A program made the position numbers and the translations under genes. This document shows, piece by piece, positions 42,688-50,885 of a stretch of DNA of 64,000 bases. The DNA comes from Caballeronia temeraria (lineage in GTDB: Bacteria; Pseudomonadota; Gammaproteobacteria; Burkholderiales; Burkholderiaceae). The notes beneath the pieces were generated by a model. That model was not told the origin of the DNA, did not search any database, and was given only the letters and a program-made list of their open reading frames with translations. The DNA lies in NCBI RefSeq assembly GCF_001544795.2, contig NZ_FCOI02000002.1, forward strand, positions 248,001 through 312,000, read 5' to 3'. Every line of letters starts with the position of its first letter. Position 1 is the stretch's first letter.

Positions 42688-43524
42688 ATGTACTCGGTCA
42701 TCGCCACTGATCTCGACGGGACGCTTCTGAACAGCGACCACCAGCTCGATCCCTTCACCGCCGAAACCGTGCGCACGCTTGCGGCGCGCGGCGTGCCCAT
42801 CGTCATTGCGACGGGCCGGCATTATCGCGACGTCGCCGGCATTCGCGACCTGCTCGGCGTCGACGCCTATCTGATCACGTCCAACGGCGCGCGCGTGCAT
42901 GCGCCCGGCGACGAGCGCATCTATTCGCGCGACCTCGATCCCGACGCCGTGCGCCGTCTGGTGCAGCCGGACATCGCGGGCAGCGAGCGCGTCATCGTGA
43001 ACCTGTTCGCCGACGACGCCTGGCTCATCGACCGCCACGCGCCCGAATTGCTGGTCTTCCACCAGGATTCGGGCTTCAAGTACGACGTGATGGATTTGCG
43101 CGAGCATGACGGCGTGAACATCGCGAAAGTGCTGTATATCGGCGATCCGGCCGATCTGAAGGAAACCGCCGCGAATCTCGAACGCGAATTCGGCGATTCG
43201 CTTTACGTCACGTACTCGCTGCCGGATTGTCTGGAAGTGATGACGTCGGACGTGTCGAAGGGGCGCGCGCTGCGTTTCGTGCTGGAACGGCTCGATGTCG
43301 AAACGGCACAGTGCGTCGCGTTCGGCGACAACATGAACGACATCGACCTGCTGGAAACCGCCGGGCATCCGTTCATGATGAACAACGCCAACCCCGATCT
43401 CATGAAGCGTCTGCCGAACGTGCCGCGCGTCGGGAACAACTTCGAGGCGGGCGTCGCGCATCAACTGCGCAAGCTGTTCGGCATACGCGACGAACTGGCG
43501 TCGCCGGGACTGACGCCCGACTGA
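42688..43524 (+). CDS. Cof-type HAD-IIB phosphatase
   Basis: This 278-residue HAD hydrolase of the Cof/YidA type has motif I ATDLDGTLLNSD with nucleophile Asp, motif II as VIATGRHY, motif III Lys in DVSKGRALRF, and motif IV FGDNMNDIDLLETAG. A large C2b cap covers residues 80-190. Such enzymes dephosphorylate sugar phosphates or flavin/PLP compounds. It is next to the sugar-kinase-like gene, with an aagg ribosome binding site, and a perfect hairpin follows it. The substrate is unknown. Confidence 0.92.
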   Translation: MYSVIATDLDGTLLNSDHQLDPFTAETVRTLAARGVPIVIATGRHYRDVAGIRDLLGVDAYLITSNGARVHAPGDERIYSRDLDPDAVRRLVQPDIAGSERVIVNLFADDAWLIDRHAPELLVFHQDSGFKYDVMDLREHDGVNIAKVLYIGDPADLKETAANLEREFGDSLYVTYSLPDCLEVMTSDVSKGRALRFVLERLDVETAQCVAFGDNMNDIDLLETAGHPFMMNNANPDLMKRLPNVPRVGNNFEAGVAHQLRKLFGIRDELASPGLTPD

Positions 43525-43538
43525 GCGTCCGTCATAGC

Positions 43539-43570
43539 GGGCCGCCGGCGCGTACGCCGGCGGCCCGTTT
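43539..43570 (+). terminator. Terminator of the Cof phosphatase gene
   Basis: A perfect 12-bp stem (gggccgccggcg / cgccggcggccc, loop cgta) is followed by a short gttt. The T run is short but the stem is very stable. It lies 15 bases past the stop and also faces the end of the minus-strand gene. Confidence 0.75.
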
Positions 43571-43573
43571 CAC

Positions 43574-43867
43574 TTATCCGCGGTGGCCCCAGTTGTTGCC
43601 GTAGCCGTTGCCGTAGCCGCCGTGGTTCCAGCCCGCGCGGTTGTATCGGCCGTAATCGCGGTCGCCATGCCAGCGCGGCGCTTCATGGCGATAGTACGGC
43701 GCGCGATATACCGGGACCGCCGGACGCACATACACCGGAGCCGGCGCCACGTAGGCCGGCGCGCCGAGGTTGACGCCGATGTGCAGATCGCTGTGAGCCT
43801 GAGCCGCTCCGACTGCACCAATAGCCAGGCCGGTTGCGACGAGCATGTGGGTGACGATGCGCTTCAT
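43574..43867 (-). CDS. Small exported PXPV-repeat-like protein
   Basis: This 97-residue exported protein has a signal peptide MKRIVTHMLVATGLAIGAVG, cleavage near AQAHS. The mature part has Pro/Val/Tyr-rich repeats (AYVAPAPVYVRPAVPVYRAP) like the PXPV family and a Gly/Tyr/Asn/His-rich tail. It probably lies in the periplasm or outer surface; function is unknown. A strong ribosome binding site (aaggag) precedes the ATG at 43867. Confidence 0.8.
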   Translation of the reverse strand: MKRIVTHMLVATGLAIGAVGAAQAHSDLHIGVNLGAPAYVAPAPVYVRPAVPVYRAPYYRHEAPRWHGDRDYGRYNRAGWNHGGYGNGYGNNWGHRG

Positions 43868-44197
43868 TGTGTTTCTCCTTTAAGGCGACGTGTGTCGCAT
43901 GAGTCCAATTTAAGCGTCCGCCGTCTTACATGCTTCGAGGACTTGTTACGGGGTGCAAGGGCGGTGTAAGGGGTTCAGCAGCCTGGCCGGCGCATGCCGG
44001 ATCGCCGAAAGCCTTATCCGGCGCGGCTTTCAGGCGGCGCCGCATTTCCGCAGACCAAACGGCACGGAAATTCATAAGCATGCTGCGTAATTCCGCATTA
44101 CATTTGTCGCGCCTGTTTAATCTTTCGAACGCGCGTGCCGTGGCGTAAATACAAAAACGGGCGCATGTCGCGCCCGTTTTACTCACAGCCTGGAGAC
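43868..44197. other. Intergenic region
   Basis: This 330-base gap carries the promoter side of the PXPV-like gene and the aquaporin terminator at 44153-44180. No gene is supported; short open frames here lack ribosome binding sites and family features. Confidence 0.4.
44153..44180 (-). terminator. Terminator of aqpZ
   Basis: On the minus strand the perfect stem aacgggcgc / gcgcccgtt (loop gacat) is followed by tttgtattt. It begins just past the aqpZ stop. Confidence 0.9.
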
Positions 44198-44896
44198 TTA
44201 CTTCTGACGCGTCAGCGTCGGATAAAGCACGCCGGCGAGAATCGCACCGATGATCGGCGCAATCCAGAACAGCCACAGCTGATCGAGCGCCCAGCCGCCG
44301 ACGAAGAACGCCTGGCTCGACGAGCGCGCCGGATTCACCGATGTGTTCGTGACCGGAATCGAGATCAGATGGATCAGCGTCAGGCACAGGCCGATCGCGA
44401 GCGGGGCGAAGCCCTTCGGCGCGCGGTCGTCGGTGGCGCCGAGGATCACGAAGAGGAAGAAGAAGGTCATCGCGATTTCGCAGATCAGGCCCGCGATCAT
44501 CGAGAAATGACCCGGCGAGTGCTCACCGAAGCCGTTGGCGGCGAATCCGCTCGACGCGAAGTCGAAGCTCGGGTTGCCCGTCGCGATCAGGTAGATGATC
44601 CATGCGCCGAGCGTCGCGCCGATCACCTGTGCGGCGATGTACGGCACGAGGTCGCGCACCGGGAAGCGGCCCGCCGTCGCGAGACCGATGCTCACGGCCG
44701 GATTCAGGTGGCAGCCGGACACGTGGCCGATGGCGTAGGCCATGGTCAGCACGGTGAGACCGAACGCGAGCGCAACGCCCGCGAAGCCGATGCCGAGTTG
44801 GGGAAAGGCCGCGGCGAGCACGGCGCTTCCGCAGCCGCCCAGCACGAGCCAGAAAGTACCGAAAATTTCAGCGCCGAGACGCTTCGACAAATGCAT
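44198..44896 (-). CDS. aqpZ: Aquaporin Z
   Basis: This 232-residue water channel has six membrane helices and both NPA boxes ([10 protein letters not shown] and [10 protein letters not shown]). The narrow-filter pattern of AqpZ (Phe, His, Thr/Cys, Arg after the second NPA) is consistent with water rather than glycerol. Start at [15 protein letters not shown] (44896); a longer frame lacks family sequence. It is single, with a terminator downstream. Confidence 0.95.
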   Translation of the reverse strand: MHLSKRLGAEIFGTFWLVLGGCGSAVLAAAFPQLGIGFAGVALAFGLTVLTMAYAIGHVSGCHLNPAVSIGLATAGRFPVRDLVPYIAAQVIGATLGAWIIYLIATGNPSFDFASSGFAANGFGEHSPGHFSMIAGLICEIAMTFFFLFVILGATDDRAPKGFAPLAIGLCLTLIHLISIPVTNTSVNPARSSSQAFFVGGWALDQLWLFWIAPIIGAILAGVLYPTLTRQK

Positions 44897-45114
44897 GATT
44901 CTGCCTTCGTGAAAAGATGAAAAGCCGTTGATTTCAAACAAGAACGCATGGCGCGCTTTTGCGCAGCGCAGTTTAAGCGCGGTGTCTTTGGCGAACTGTC
45001 AAAAATGGTTGATCGGCTCTTAATCCACGGGCATTGGGTCGAAACTTCGGAATATTCCTTGCCTGCGTGTCACAAAATTGCGCGGGCGTCCGCGTTTATA
45101 CGCGGGCGATGCGC

Positions 45115-45147
45115 AAAAAAATGCCGCCCGGCAAGCGGGCGGCATTT
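45115..45147 (-). terminator. Terminator of the GT4 glycosyltransferase gene
   Basis: On the minus strand the perfect stem aaatgccgccc / gggcggcattt is followed by a run of t's (plus-strand a's at 45115-45120). It lies 28 bases past the stop. Confidence 0.92.
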
Positions 45148-45174
45148 CAGGCAAATCGGATCAACTGGCGGCGA

Positions 45175-46239
45175 TCAGCCCACCGCAACTTGACGCAGCA
45201 CCGGGCGCTTTGCGGCCTGGAGCATCGCCGTGTAGCTGTCGACGTAGTTCTGCGCCATCGTCTGCGCGCTAAAGCGACGCTCGAACTGCGCGCGGATTTC
45301 CGTGCGCGACAGCTCGTCGAGACGTTGCAGCGCGCCGACCGCGCCTTGCACGTCTTCACAGATAAAGCCCGTCACGCCGTGATCGATCACTTCCGGCACC
45401 GAACCGCGATTGAACGCGATCACCGGCGTGCCGCAGGCCATCGCTTCGATCATCACCAGGCCGAACGGCTCGTTCCAGTCGATCGGGAACAGCAGGGCCT
45501 TTGCGCCCGACAGGAATTCCGGCTTCTGCGCCTCGTTGATCTCGCCGATGAACTCCACATGCGCCTGCGAAAGCAGCGGTTCGATCGTCGACTTGAAGTA
45601 TTCCTGGTCGGCCTTGTCCACCTTGGCGGCGATCTTCAGCGGCAGACCGCTTTGCGCCGCGATCCTGATGGCCAGATCGGCGCGCTTTTCCGGGCAGATG
45701 CGGCCGAGGAACGCCAGATATTCCGGCTTCTTGTGCGGCTGCGGCGTGAGCAACTGACTCGGCAGACCGTGATAAACGGTGTTCAGCCAGTTCGCCTGCG
45801 GCAGCGGCCCGCGCTGGTTGTCCGAGATCGAAATCACATTCGCCTTCGTGAACGTGTTGAAGATCGGCTGGAGTTCCGGCAGATCGAGTCGGCCGTGCAG
45901 CGTCGTCACGAAAGGCGTGTCCATCTGCGTGAACAGCGGGAACGGCATGTAGTCGAGGTGGAAGTGCAACACGTCGAACTCGTGCGCGCGCTGGCGGACG
46001 GTTTCGAGCAACAGCATGTGCGGCGCAAGCGCGTCGCGCACGGTCGGGTCGAGGCGCAGCGCGCGCGGCCAGACCGATTCGAGCGTCGCCTTGGTTTGCG
46101 AATCGCCGCTCGCGAACAAGGTTACATCGTGGCCGAGCTCGACCAGCGCGTCCGTCAGATAGGACACGACGCGCTCGGTGCCGCCGTAAAACTTCGGAGG
46201 AACAGCTTCGTGCAACGGTGCAATTTGTGCGATTCGCAT
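45175..46239 (-). CDS. Family 4 glycosyltransferase
   Basis: This 354-residue GT-B retaining glycosyltransferase has the N-terminal nucleotide-free domain beginning MRIAQIAPLHEAVPPKFYGG, the sugar-donor motif AFLGRICPEKRADLAI, and PIDWNEPFGLVMIEAMACG, the E-x7-E signature of GT4. The ATG at 46239 has ggagag eight bases upstream, better than an earlier in-frame ATG. The acceptor is unknown; similar proteins work on exopolysaccharide or trehalose-like sugars. It lies next to flhDC but on the opposite strand. Confidence 0.92.
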   Translation of the reverse strand: MRIAQIAPLHEAVPPKFYGGTERVVSYLTDALVELGHDVTLFASGDSQTKATLESVWPRALRLDPTVRDALAPHMLLLETVRQRAHEFDVLHFHLDYMPFPLFTQMDTPFVTTLHGRLDLPELQPIFNTFTKANVISISDNQRGPLPQANWLNTVYHGLPSQLLTPQPHKKPEYLAFLGRICPEKRADLAIRIAAQSGLPLKIAAKVDKADQEYFKSTIEPLLSQAHVEFIGEINEAQKPEFLSGAKALLFPIDWNEPFGLVMIEAMACGTPVIAFNRGSVPEVIDHGVTGFICEDVQGAVGALQRLDELSRTEIRAQFERRFSAQTMAQNYVDSYTAMLQAAKRPVLRQVAVG

Positions 46240-46862
46240 AACGTGACTCTCCATGTAGGTAAGGCATTGCAGTCACGCTCCGGTCGAGCGCTCAACGCAT
46301 GCCATTCGGGCGGGCCGCGTGTGGTTGGACGCCGCCCGAGACAGGCCCGGAGATGAAAAAACATCGCGACCGGGTTATCCCTTACTTCTCATTATCGGGA
46401 TCGAGAGCGGCATTTCACTTCATTTTTCAATCGCTTATCGTTGTTACAGCGCGAAACATGTGCTGTTACGAAGTCAGAAATTGCAGCGAAGAAGTCGATG
46501 TGTACGCATCCGAAGCATGCAACGCGCCGCGGGCTAGTTAAGCAATCCGCGAGCCCGCTCCGCTTAAGCGATCGCTGAAAAATTGCAGGCCGGCTATTAA
46601 GTCAGACGAATCCATGCCGATAACTCGATTCTGCCGATCGGCAATCAAAAGCGTCGTCGTGTAAGAAAAATTCCGACACGAATCTTCATGAAAATCCGTC
46701 GTCGCGTCGGAAGCTTTCTCCGACAGGCGCGGCCGCGGGCATCGGCGACAATCGAATCGACACCAGACAACGCGCGCGGGGCCGCATTCGCCTTTCTTTG
46801 CGAATTCGAGCAAACGTTCACCCGCCGGGCCTGACCAGCCACGTATCGATTCGGGGAAAAAG
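46240..46862. other. flhDC upstream region
   Basis: A 620-base gap between the divergent glycosyltransferase and flhD. No gene is supported. Such long regions before flhDC usually collect promoters and regulator sites; I cannot name specific ones here. The segment 46370-46520 is AT-richer than its surroundings. Confidence 0.5.
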
Positions 46863-47186
46863 ATGACGACCAGCCATACGAGTGCGCTCGCGGAAATCCG
46901 CGAGGTGAATCTGTCGTACTTGCTCCTCGCACAGCGGCTCCTTCAGGAAGACCGCGTTTCGGCGATGTATCGCCTCGGCCTGTCCGAGCCGGTCGCGCAG
47001 GTGCTGCTCTCGCTGACGCTCGCGCAGGCGGTGAAAGTGGCGTCGTCGAGCCATCTGCTGTGCCGTTTCCGTTTCGACGACCACGCGATCCTTTCCTCGC
47101 TCGCCGACAAGGACAAGAGCGCCGCGCTCGCGCACGCCCACGCGGCGATTCTGCTGGCCGACGGTCCCATCGAACAGATCGGCTGA
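46863..47186 (+). CDS. flhD: Flagellar master regulator subunit FlhD
   Basis: This 107-residue FlhD forms the FlhD4C2 activator of class II flagellar genes. Conserved are EIREVNLSYLLLAQRLLQED and AMYRLGLSEPVAQVLLSLT. The ribosome binding site gggga lies before the ATG at 46863. It is followed after 17 bases by flhC. As in other Burkholderia, the sequence is diverged from the enteric form but of the same length. Confidence 0.96.
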   Translation: MTTSHTSALAEIREVNLSYLLLAQRLLQEDRVSAMYRLGLSEPVAQVLLSLTLAQAVKVASSSHLLCRFRFDDHAILSSLADKDKSAALAHAHAAILLADGPIEQIG

Positions 47187-47203
47187 AGGCGCGCGACAGT
47201 CAG

Positions 47204-47779
47204 ATGGCGACGAAAAGCGTGGTCGCGGAAGTCCGCGAAATCACTTTGGCGATCGAGCTGATCGAACTGGGCGCGCGACTGCAATTGCTCGAAGCGGAAA
47301 CGAGCCTGTCGCGCGACCGTCTCATCAAGCTCTACAAGGAACTGAAGGGTGCGTCGCCGCCCAAGGGCATGCTGCCGTTCTCGACCGACTGGTTCATGAC
47401 GTGGCAGCCGAATATCCATTCGTCGCTATTTCACGGAATCTATCGTTTCATCGACGCGCACGGCGGCGCCGGCGGCACGCAGAGCACGATCCAGGCGATC
47501 GTGAAAAGTTACCGCCTCTATCTCGAGCACGCCGCGCTCTACGGCGACGAGCCCGTGCTGTCGCTCACGCGCGCTTGGACGCTCGTGCGCTACTTCGAAT
47601 CCGGCATGTTGCAGACCAACGCCTGCACGCGCTGCGGCGGACGTTTCGTCGCGCATGCGTACGAGCTGCGCGCGGGCTATGTCTGCGGTCTGTGCCAGCC
47701 GCCTTCGCGCGCGGGCAAGACGCGCAAGGCCGGAGCGAGCGTGGGCGTGAGCGGCGAGGCGGGACAGTTCGCCGCCTGA
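47204..47779 (+). CDS. flhC: Flagellar master regulator subunit FlhC
   Basis: The 191-residue FlhC carries the DNA-binding and zinc-binding part of FlhD4C2. The zinc Cys pairs are visible in NACTRCGGRF and GYVCGLCQPP. The start is the ATG at 47204 (MATKSVVAEVREITL); the upstream open frame overlaps flhD. It forms an operon with flhD and should activate the flagellar genes of this window and elsewhere. Confidence 0.96.
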   Translation: MATKSVVAEVREITLAIELIELGARLQLLEAETSLSRDRLIKLYKELKGASPPKGMLPFSTDWFMTWQPNIHSSLFHGIYRFIDAHGGAGGTQSTIQAIVKSYRLYLEHAALYGDEPVLSLTRAWTLVRYFESGMLQTNACTRCGGRFVAHAYELRAGYVCGLCQPPSRAGKTRKAGASVGVSGEAGQFAA

Positions 47780-47785
47780 ACGCGG

Positions 47786-48208
47786 CTAGAAGTTGTCGTG
47801 GTACGACAGCCCGACGGTCATGCCGTGCGGCGTGCGCTGATACATGATCGCCCAGTGCGTGACGGATGCGCCGATCCACGCGCCGAGCGCATCGGCGGCG
47901 AGGTCTTTGTAGGAGAAGCCATCGGTGCGGCAGGTGCCGTCGACGATTTCCTTCGCCAGCCCCGGTACCGTGCCGAGCAGCGTGCCGTAGATGACCGGAT
48001 GCTCCGAATCGCGCGTCACGTAAGCGCCCAGCGCACCGAACGGCGCCGACACGGCCATATGCGCGAGCTTGTCCGATCCCGTCCAGCTATCCGATGTCTG
48101 CATGCGCCAGCCGCCGCGCGAACCGCTGCAATCGAATGCCGCGTGCGCGAGCGAACTCGCGGTGAGTGTCAGCGCCAGCGCGCCGGCCTGTTTCATTGCC
48201 CTCGTCAT
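47786..48208 (-). CDS. Small exported protein, YfiM-like
   Basis: This 140-residue protein has a signal peptide (MKQAGALALTLTASSLAHA) and a conserved core SDKLAHMAVSAPFGALGAYV, PVIYGTLLGTVPGLAKEIVD and SYKDLAADALGAWIGA, which resemble the YfiM lipoprotein-like family of unknown function. It lacks a clear lipobox. The ATG at 48208 has ggagag four bases upstream. It is inserted on the opposite strand between flhC and motA. Confidence 0.82.
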   Translation of the reverse strand: MTRAMKQAGALALTLTASSLAHAAFDCSGSRGGWRMQTSDSWTGSDKLAHMAVSAPFGALGAYVTRDSEHPVIYGTLLGTVPGLAKEIVDGTCRTDGFSYKDLAADALGAWIGASVTHWAIMYQRTPHGMTVGLSYHDNF

Positions 48209-48425
48209 TCTTCTCTCCGATTCCTCGCCGCCGCGTCTCTAAGACAAATCTGAACGCGTGTTCGCATTATCGGCAGAAAATGTGGATTTATGTCGGATTA
48301 ATAAAAAATCCTTCTCGTCATGAGGGGATTGAGCGAATAAATATTGCTTCAAGGCAGCGATTTTCTCGAAAGCCGCCGTGGACCGGCAAAAGAAGCGCTT
48401 CTGAAGGCCCGCTCGACCGCCACCC

Positions 48426-48452
48426 CAAAGTTTTTCAGCACCGTGCCGTAAA
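48426..48452 (+). promoter_or_regulatory. Sigma-28 (FliA) promoter of motA and the chemotaxis operon
   Basis: CAAAGTTT, an 11-base spacer, then GCCGTAAA (48426-48452). The consensus is TAAAGTTT-N11-GCCGATAA, so spacing is exact and there is one mismatch in the -35. It lies about 45 bases before the motA start. Confidence 0.85.
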
Positions 48453-48498
48453 CCCACCTAACGGCGGTCTTACCGCATCAAAACGTGAGGACTCGACT

Positions 48499-49359
48499 GT
48501 GCTGATTTTCGTAGGATCGCTCGTGACATTGCTGTCCGTGTTCGGCGGTTACGCGCTCGAAGGCGGGCACCTTGGCGCGCTCATGCAGCCGGTCGAGATT
48601 CTGATGATCGCGGGCGCGGGTGTCGGCGCGTTCATCCTCGGCAACAACGTCAAGACCATCAAGGCGACCATCCAGGTTCTGCCGACGCTTTTCAAGGGCG
48701 CGAAGTACGACAAGAGCATGTACATGGAGCTGATGGGCCTGCTCTACGTGCTGCTCGCGAAGGCGCGCAAGGAAGGCACGCTCGCGCTCGAAGCGGATAT
48801 CGAAGATCCGTCGAAGAGCCCGGTCTTCAGCCAGTACCCCAAGATTCTCGCGGACCATCACATCGTCGAATTTCTGACGGATTATCTGCGCCTCATGGTG
48901 AGTGGCAACATGAATGCGTTCGAGATCGAAAGCCTCATGGACGAGGAAATCGAGACGCATCACGTCGAAGGCGAAGCGCCCGCCCATGCACTCACCAAGG
49001 TCGGCGACGCGATGCCCGCGTTCGGCATCGTCGCGGCGGTGATGGGCGTCGTGCACACGATGGCCTCCGCCGATCAGCCGCCCGCGATTCTCGGCGAGAT
49101 GATCGCGCAGGCGCTCGTCGGCACCTTCCTCGGCATTCTGCTTTCCTACGGCTTCATCGGGCCGCTCGCGAACGTCGCGGAACAGCGCGTGGCGGAGCAG
49201 ACCAAGATGTTCCAGTGCATCAAGGTGACCATCCTCGCGAGCCTGAACGGCTACGCGCCCGCGATCGCGGTGGAGTTCGGCCGCAAGGTGCTGTTCTCGA
49301 CGGAGCGCCCGTCGTTCTCCGAACTGGAAGAACACGTGCGCCGGGTCAAGTCGAAGTGA
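48499..49359 (+). CDS. motA: Flagellar stator protein MotA
   Basis: This 286-residue MotA is the proton-conducting stator ring. It begins LIFVGSLVTLLSVFGGYALEGGHL; the Pro-containing GDAMPAFGIVAAVMGVVHTM near residue 170 is the channel helix. The start is a GTG at 48499 with gagg eight bases upstream. It is the first gene of the motility-chemotaxis operon and lies downstream of a sigma-28 promoter. Confidence 0.97.
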   Translation: MLIFVGSLVTLLSVFGGYALEGGHLGALMQPVEILMIAGAGVGAFILGNNVKTIKATIQVLPTLFKGAKYDKSMYMELMGLLYVLLAKARKEGTLALEADIEDPSKSPVFSQYPKILADHHIVEFLTDYLRLMVSGNMNAFEIESLMDEEIETHHVEGEAPAHALTKVGDAMPAFGIVAAVMGVVHTMASADQPPAILGEMIAQALVGTFLGILLSYGFIGPLANVAEQRVAEQTKMFQCIKVTILASLNGYAPAIAVEFGRKVLFSTERPSFSELEEHVRRVKSK

Positions 49360-49384
49360 CGTCCGCCTTAGCCGAGACACAGCG

Positions 49385-50383
49385 ATGAGCAACGAAAACG
49401 ATCGCCCGATCTTCATCAAGCGCATCGTCGCGGGCAAGAAAGGGCATCACGGCGGCGCGTGGAAGCTCGCCTACGCGGACTTCATGACCGCGATGATGGC
49501 GTTCTTCCTGCTGATGTGGCTGCTTTCGTCGACCTCGCCGGTGCAGCGGCGCGGCATCGCCGAGTATTTCAACATGCCGCTCAAGGCGGCGATGGTCGGC
49601 GGCAAGAGCGTCGGCATGGACAACAGCATCATCATGGGCGGCGGGCGGGACATCTCCAGCAGCGAGCCGGGCGCCGCGCGCAAGACCGACGGCAGCACGC
49701 AGCTCGCGCAGCGCGCATCGTCCAACAACGACGAGGAACTGCTCAAGGCCGCGCAAGGCGAGCTGGAACGCCGCGAGCAAGTGCGCCTGCACGATCTCCA
49801 GGTGAAGCTCATGGCCGCGATCGAAGCCAATCCGACGATGCGCCAGTTCAAGCAGCAGATCCGCATCGAGTCGACGCAGCAGGGCTTGCGCATCGAAATC
49901 GTCGATACCCAGAAGCGCCCGATGTTCGCGCTCTCCAGCGACGCCGTGCAGCCCTACATGCGCGACATCCTGCGCGAAATCGGCAGGACGCTGAACGGCG
50001 TGCCGAACCGCATCGTCGTGCAGGGTCACACCGACGCCGTGAAGTACGCCGGCGGCGACAAGGGCTACAGCAACTGGGAACTGTCGGCGGATCGCGCGAA
50101 CGCGTCGCGGCGCGAACTGGTCGCGGGCGGCATGGACGAAGCGAAGGTGATGCGCGTGCTCGGGCTCGCATCGACGCAAAACCTGAACAAGAAAGATCCG
50201 CTCGATCCGGAGAACCGGCGCATCAGCGTGATCGTGCTCAACCGCAAGACGGAACTGTCGATGCTACGCGACGACGGTTCTCCGGGCGCGACGCTCGACA
50301 ACGGCGCGGACCCGAACGGGACTCCGTCGACGGCGCTCGGCCAGCTTATTCCCGGCGTCGCGGCAAGACCCGCGGCGAACTGA
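49385..50383 (+). CDS. motB: Flagellar stator protein MotB
   Basis: This 332-residue stator protein has a single membrane helix with proton-carrying Asp32 (LAYADFMTAMMAFFLLMWLL), a long linker, and a C-terminal OmpA-like peptidoglycan-binding domain (RIVVQGHTDAVKYAG, YSNWELSADRANASRRELV). It starts 25 bases after motA. Confidence 0.97.
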   Translation: MSNENDRPIFIKRIVAGKKGHHGGAWKLAYADFMTAMMAFFLLMWLLSSTSPVQRRGIAEYFNMPLKAAMVGGKSVGMDNSIIMGGGRDISSSEPGAARKTDGSTQLAQRASSNNDEELLKAAQGELERREQVRLHDLQVKLMAAIEANPTMRQFKQQIRIESTQQGLRIEIVDTQKRPMFALSSDAVQPYMRDILREIGRTLNGVPNRIVVQGHTDAVKYAGGDKGYSNWELSADRANASRRELVAGGMDEAKVMRVLGLASTQNLNKKDPLDPENRRISVIVLNRKTELSMLRDDGSPGATLDNGADPNGTPSTALGQLIPGVAARPAAN

Positions 50384-50449
50384 GCAAATACCTCAAAAAG
50401 ACGCTCAAGACTCGGCAGGTTTCGACCGTCATCAGGGCAAGAGACAAAT

Positions 50450-50839
50450 ATGATCAAGCACATTCTGGCAATCGACGATTCAGCCGCCATGCGGCAAATC
50501 CTCTCGGCGACGCTGGCGACGGCGGGTTACGAAGTGACCGTCGCGTCCGACGGCGACGAAGGCCTGGAGTGGGCGCTCGCGGAGCGCTTCGATCTCGTAC
50601 TGACCGACCAGCATATGCCGGGCAGAAGCGGGCTCGACCTGATCGTGGCGCTGCGCGGCAACCCCGCCTACAAGGCGACGCCGATTCTCGTGCTGACGAC
50701 CGAAGACGGCGAGCCGTTCAAGGACGCGGCACGCTCGGCGGGCGCGACGGGCTGGATCGAGAAGCCGCTCGATCCGGACCTGCTGACGGAACTGGTCGCC
50801 GCGCTCTCGGAAACGCACGAACAGCAAGAACGGCACTGA
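50450..50839 (+). CDS. CheY-like response regulator (first copy)
   Basis: This 129-residue single receiver domain has acidic pocket Asp9-Asp10, phosphoacceptor Asp53 (LTDQHMPG), Thr83/84 and Lys105 (WIEKPLDPD). It sits between motB and cheA. A second CheY at the end of the operon is closer to the enteric motor-binding form; this one may be a phosphate sink or a CheY with a different partner, as in other bacteria with two copies. Confidence 0.95.
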   Translation: MIKHILAIDDSAAMRQILSATLATAGYEVTVASDGDEGLEWALAERFDLVLTDQHMPGRSGLDLIVALRGNPAYKATPILVLTTEDGEPFKDAARSAGATGWIEKPLDPDLLTELVAALSETHEQQERH

Positions 50840-50885
50840 GCCGAACATCAACGGCATCGAACAGCATCCCTGCGGTGACTCAAGC

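Noticed and set aside
43926..44387. A minus-strand frame overlapping the aquaporin end
   Set aside because: No ribosome binding site, no domain, and it runs through the aqpZ terminator hairpin.
48267..48285. A ttatcggc that looks like a reversed sigma-28 -10 box before the YfiM-like gene
   Set aside because: The only nearby ttta is 12 bases away instead of 15, and the gene is not a known flagellar gene.
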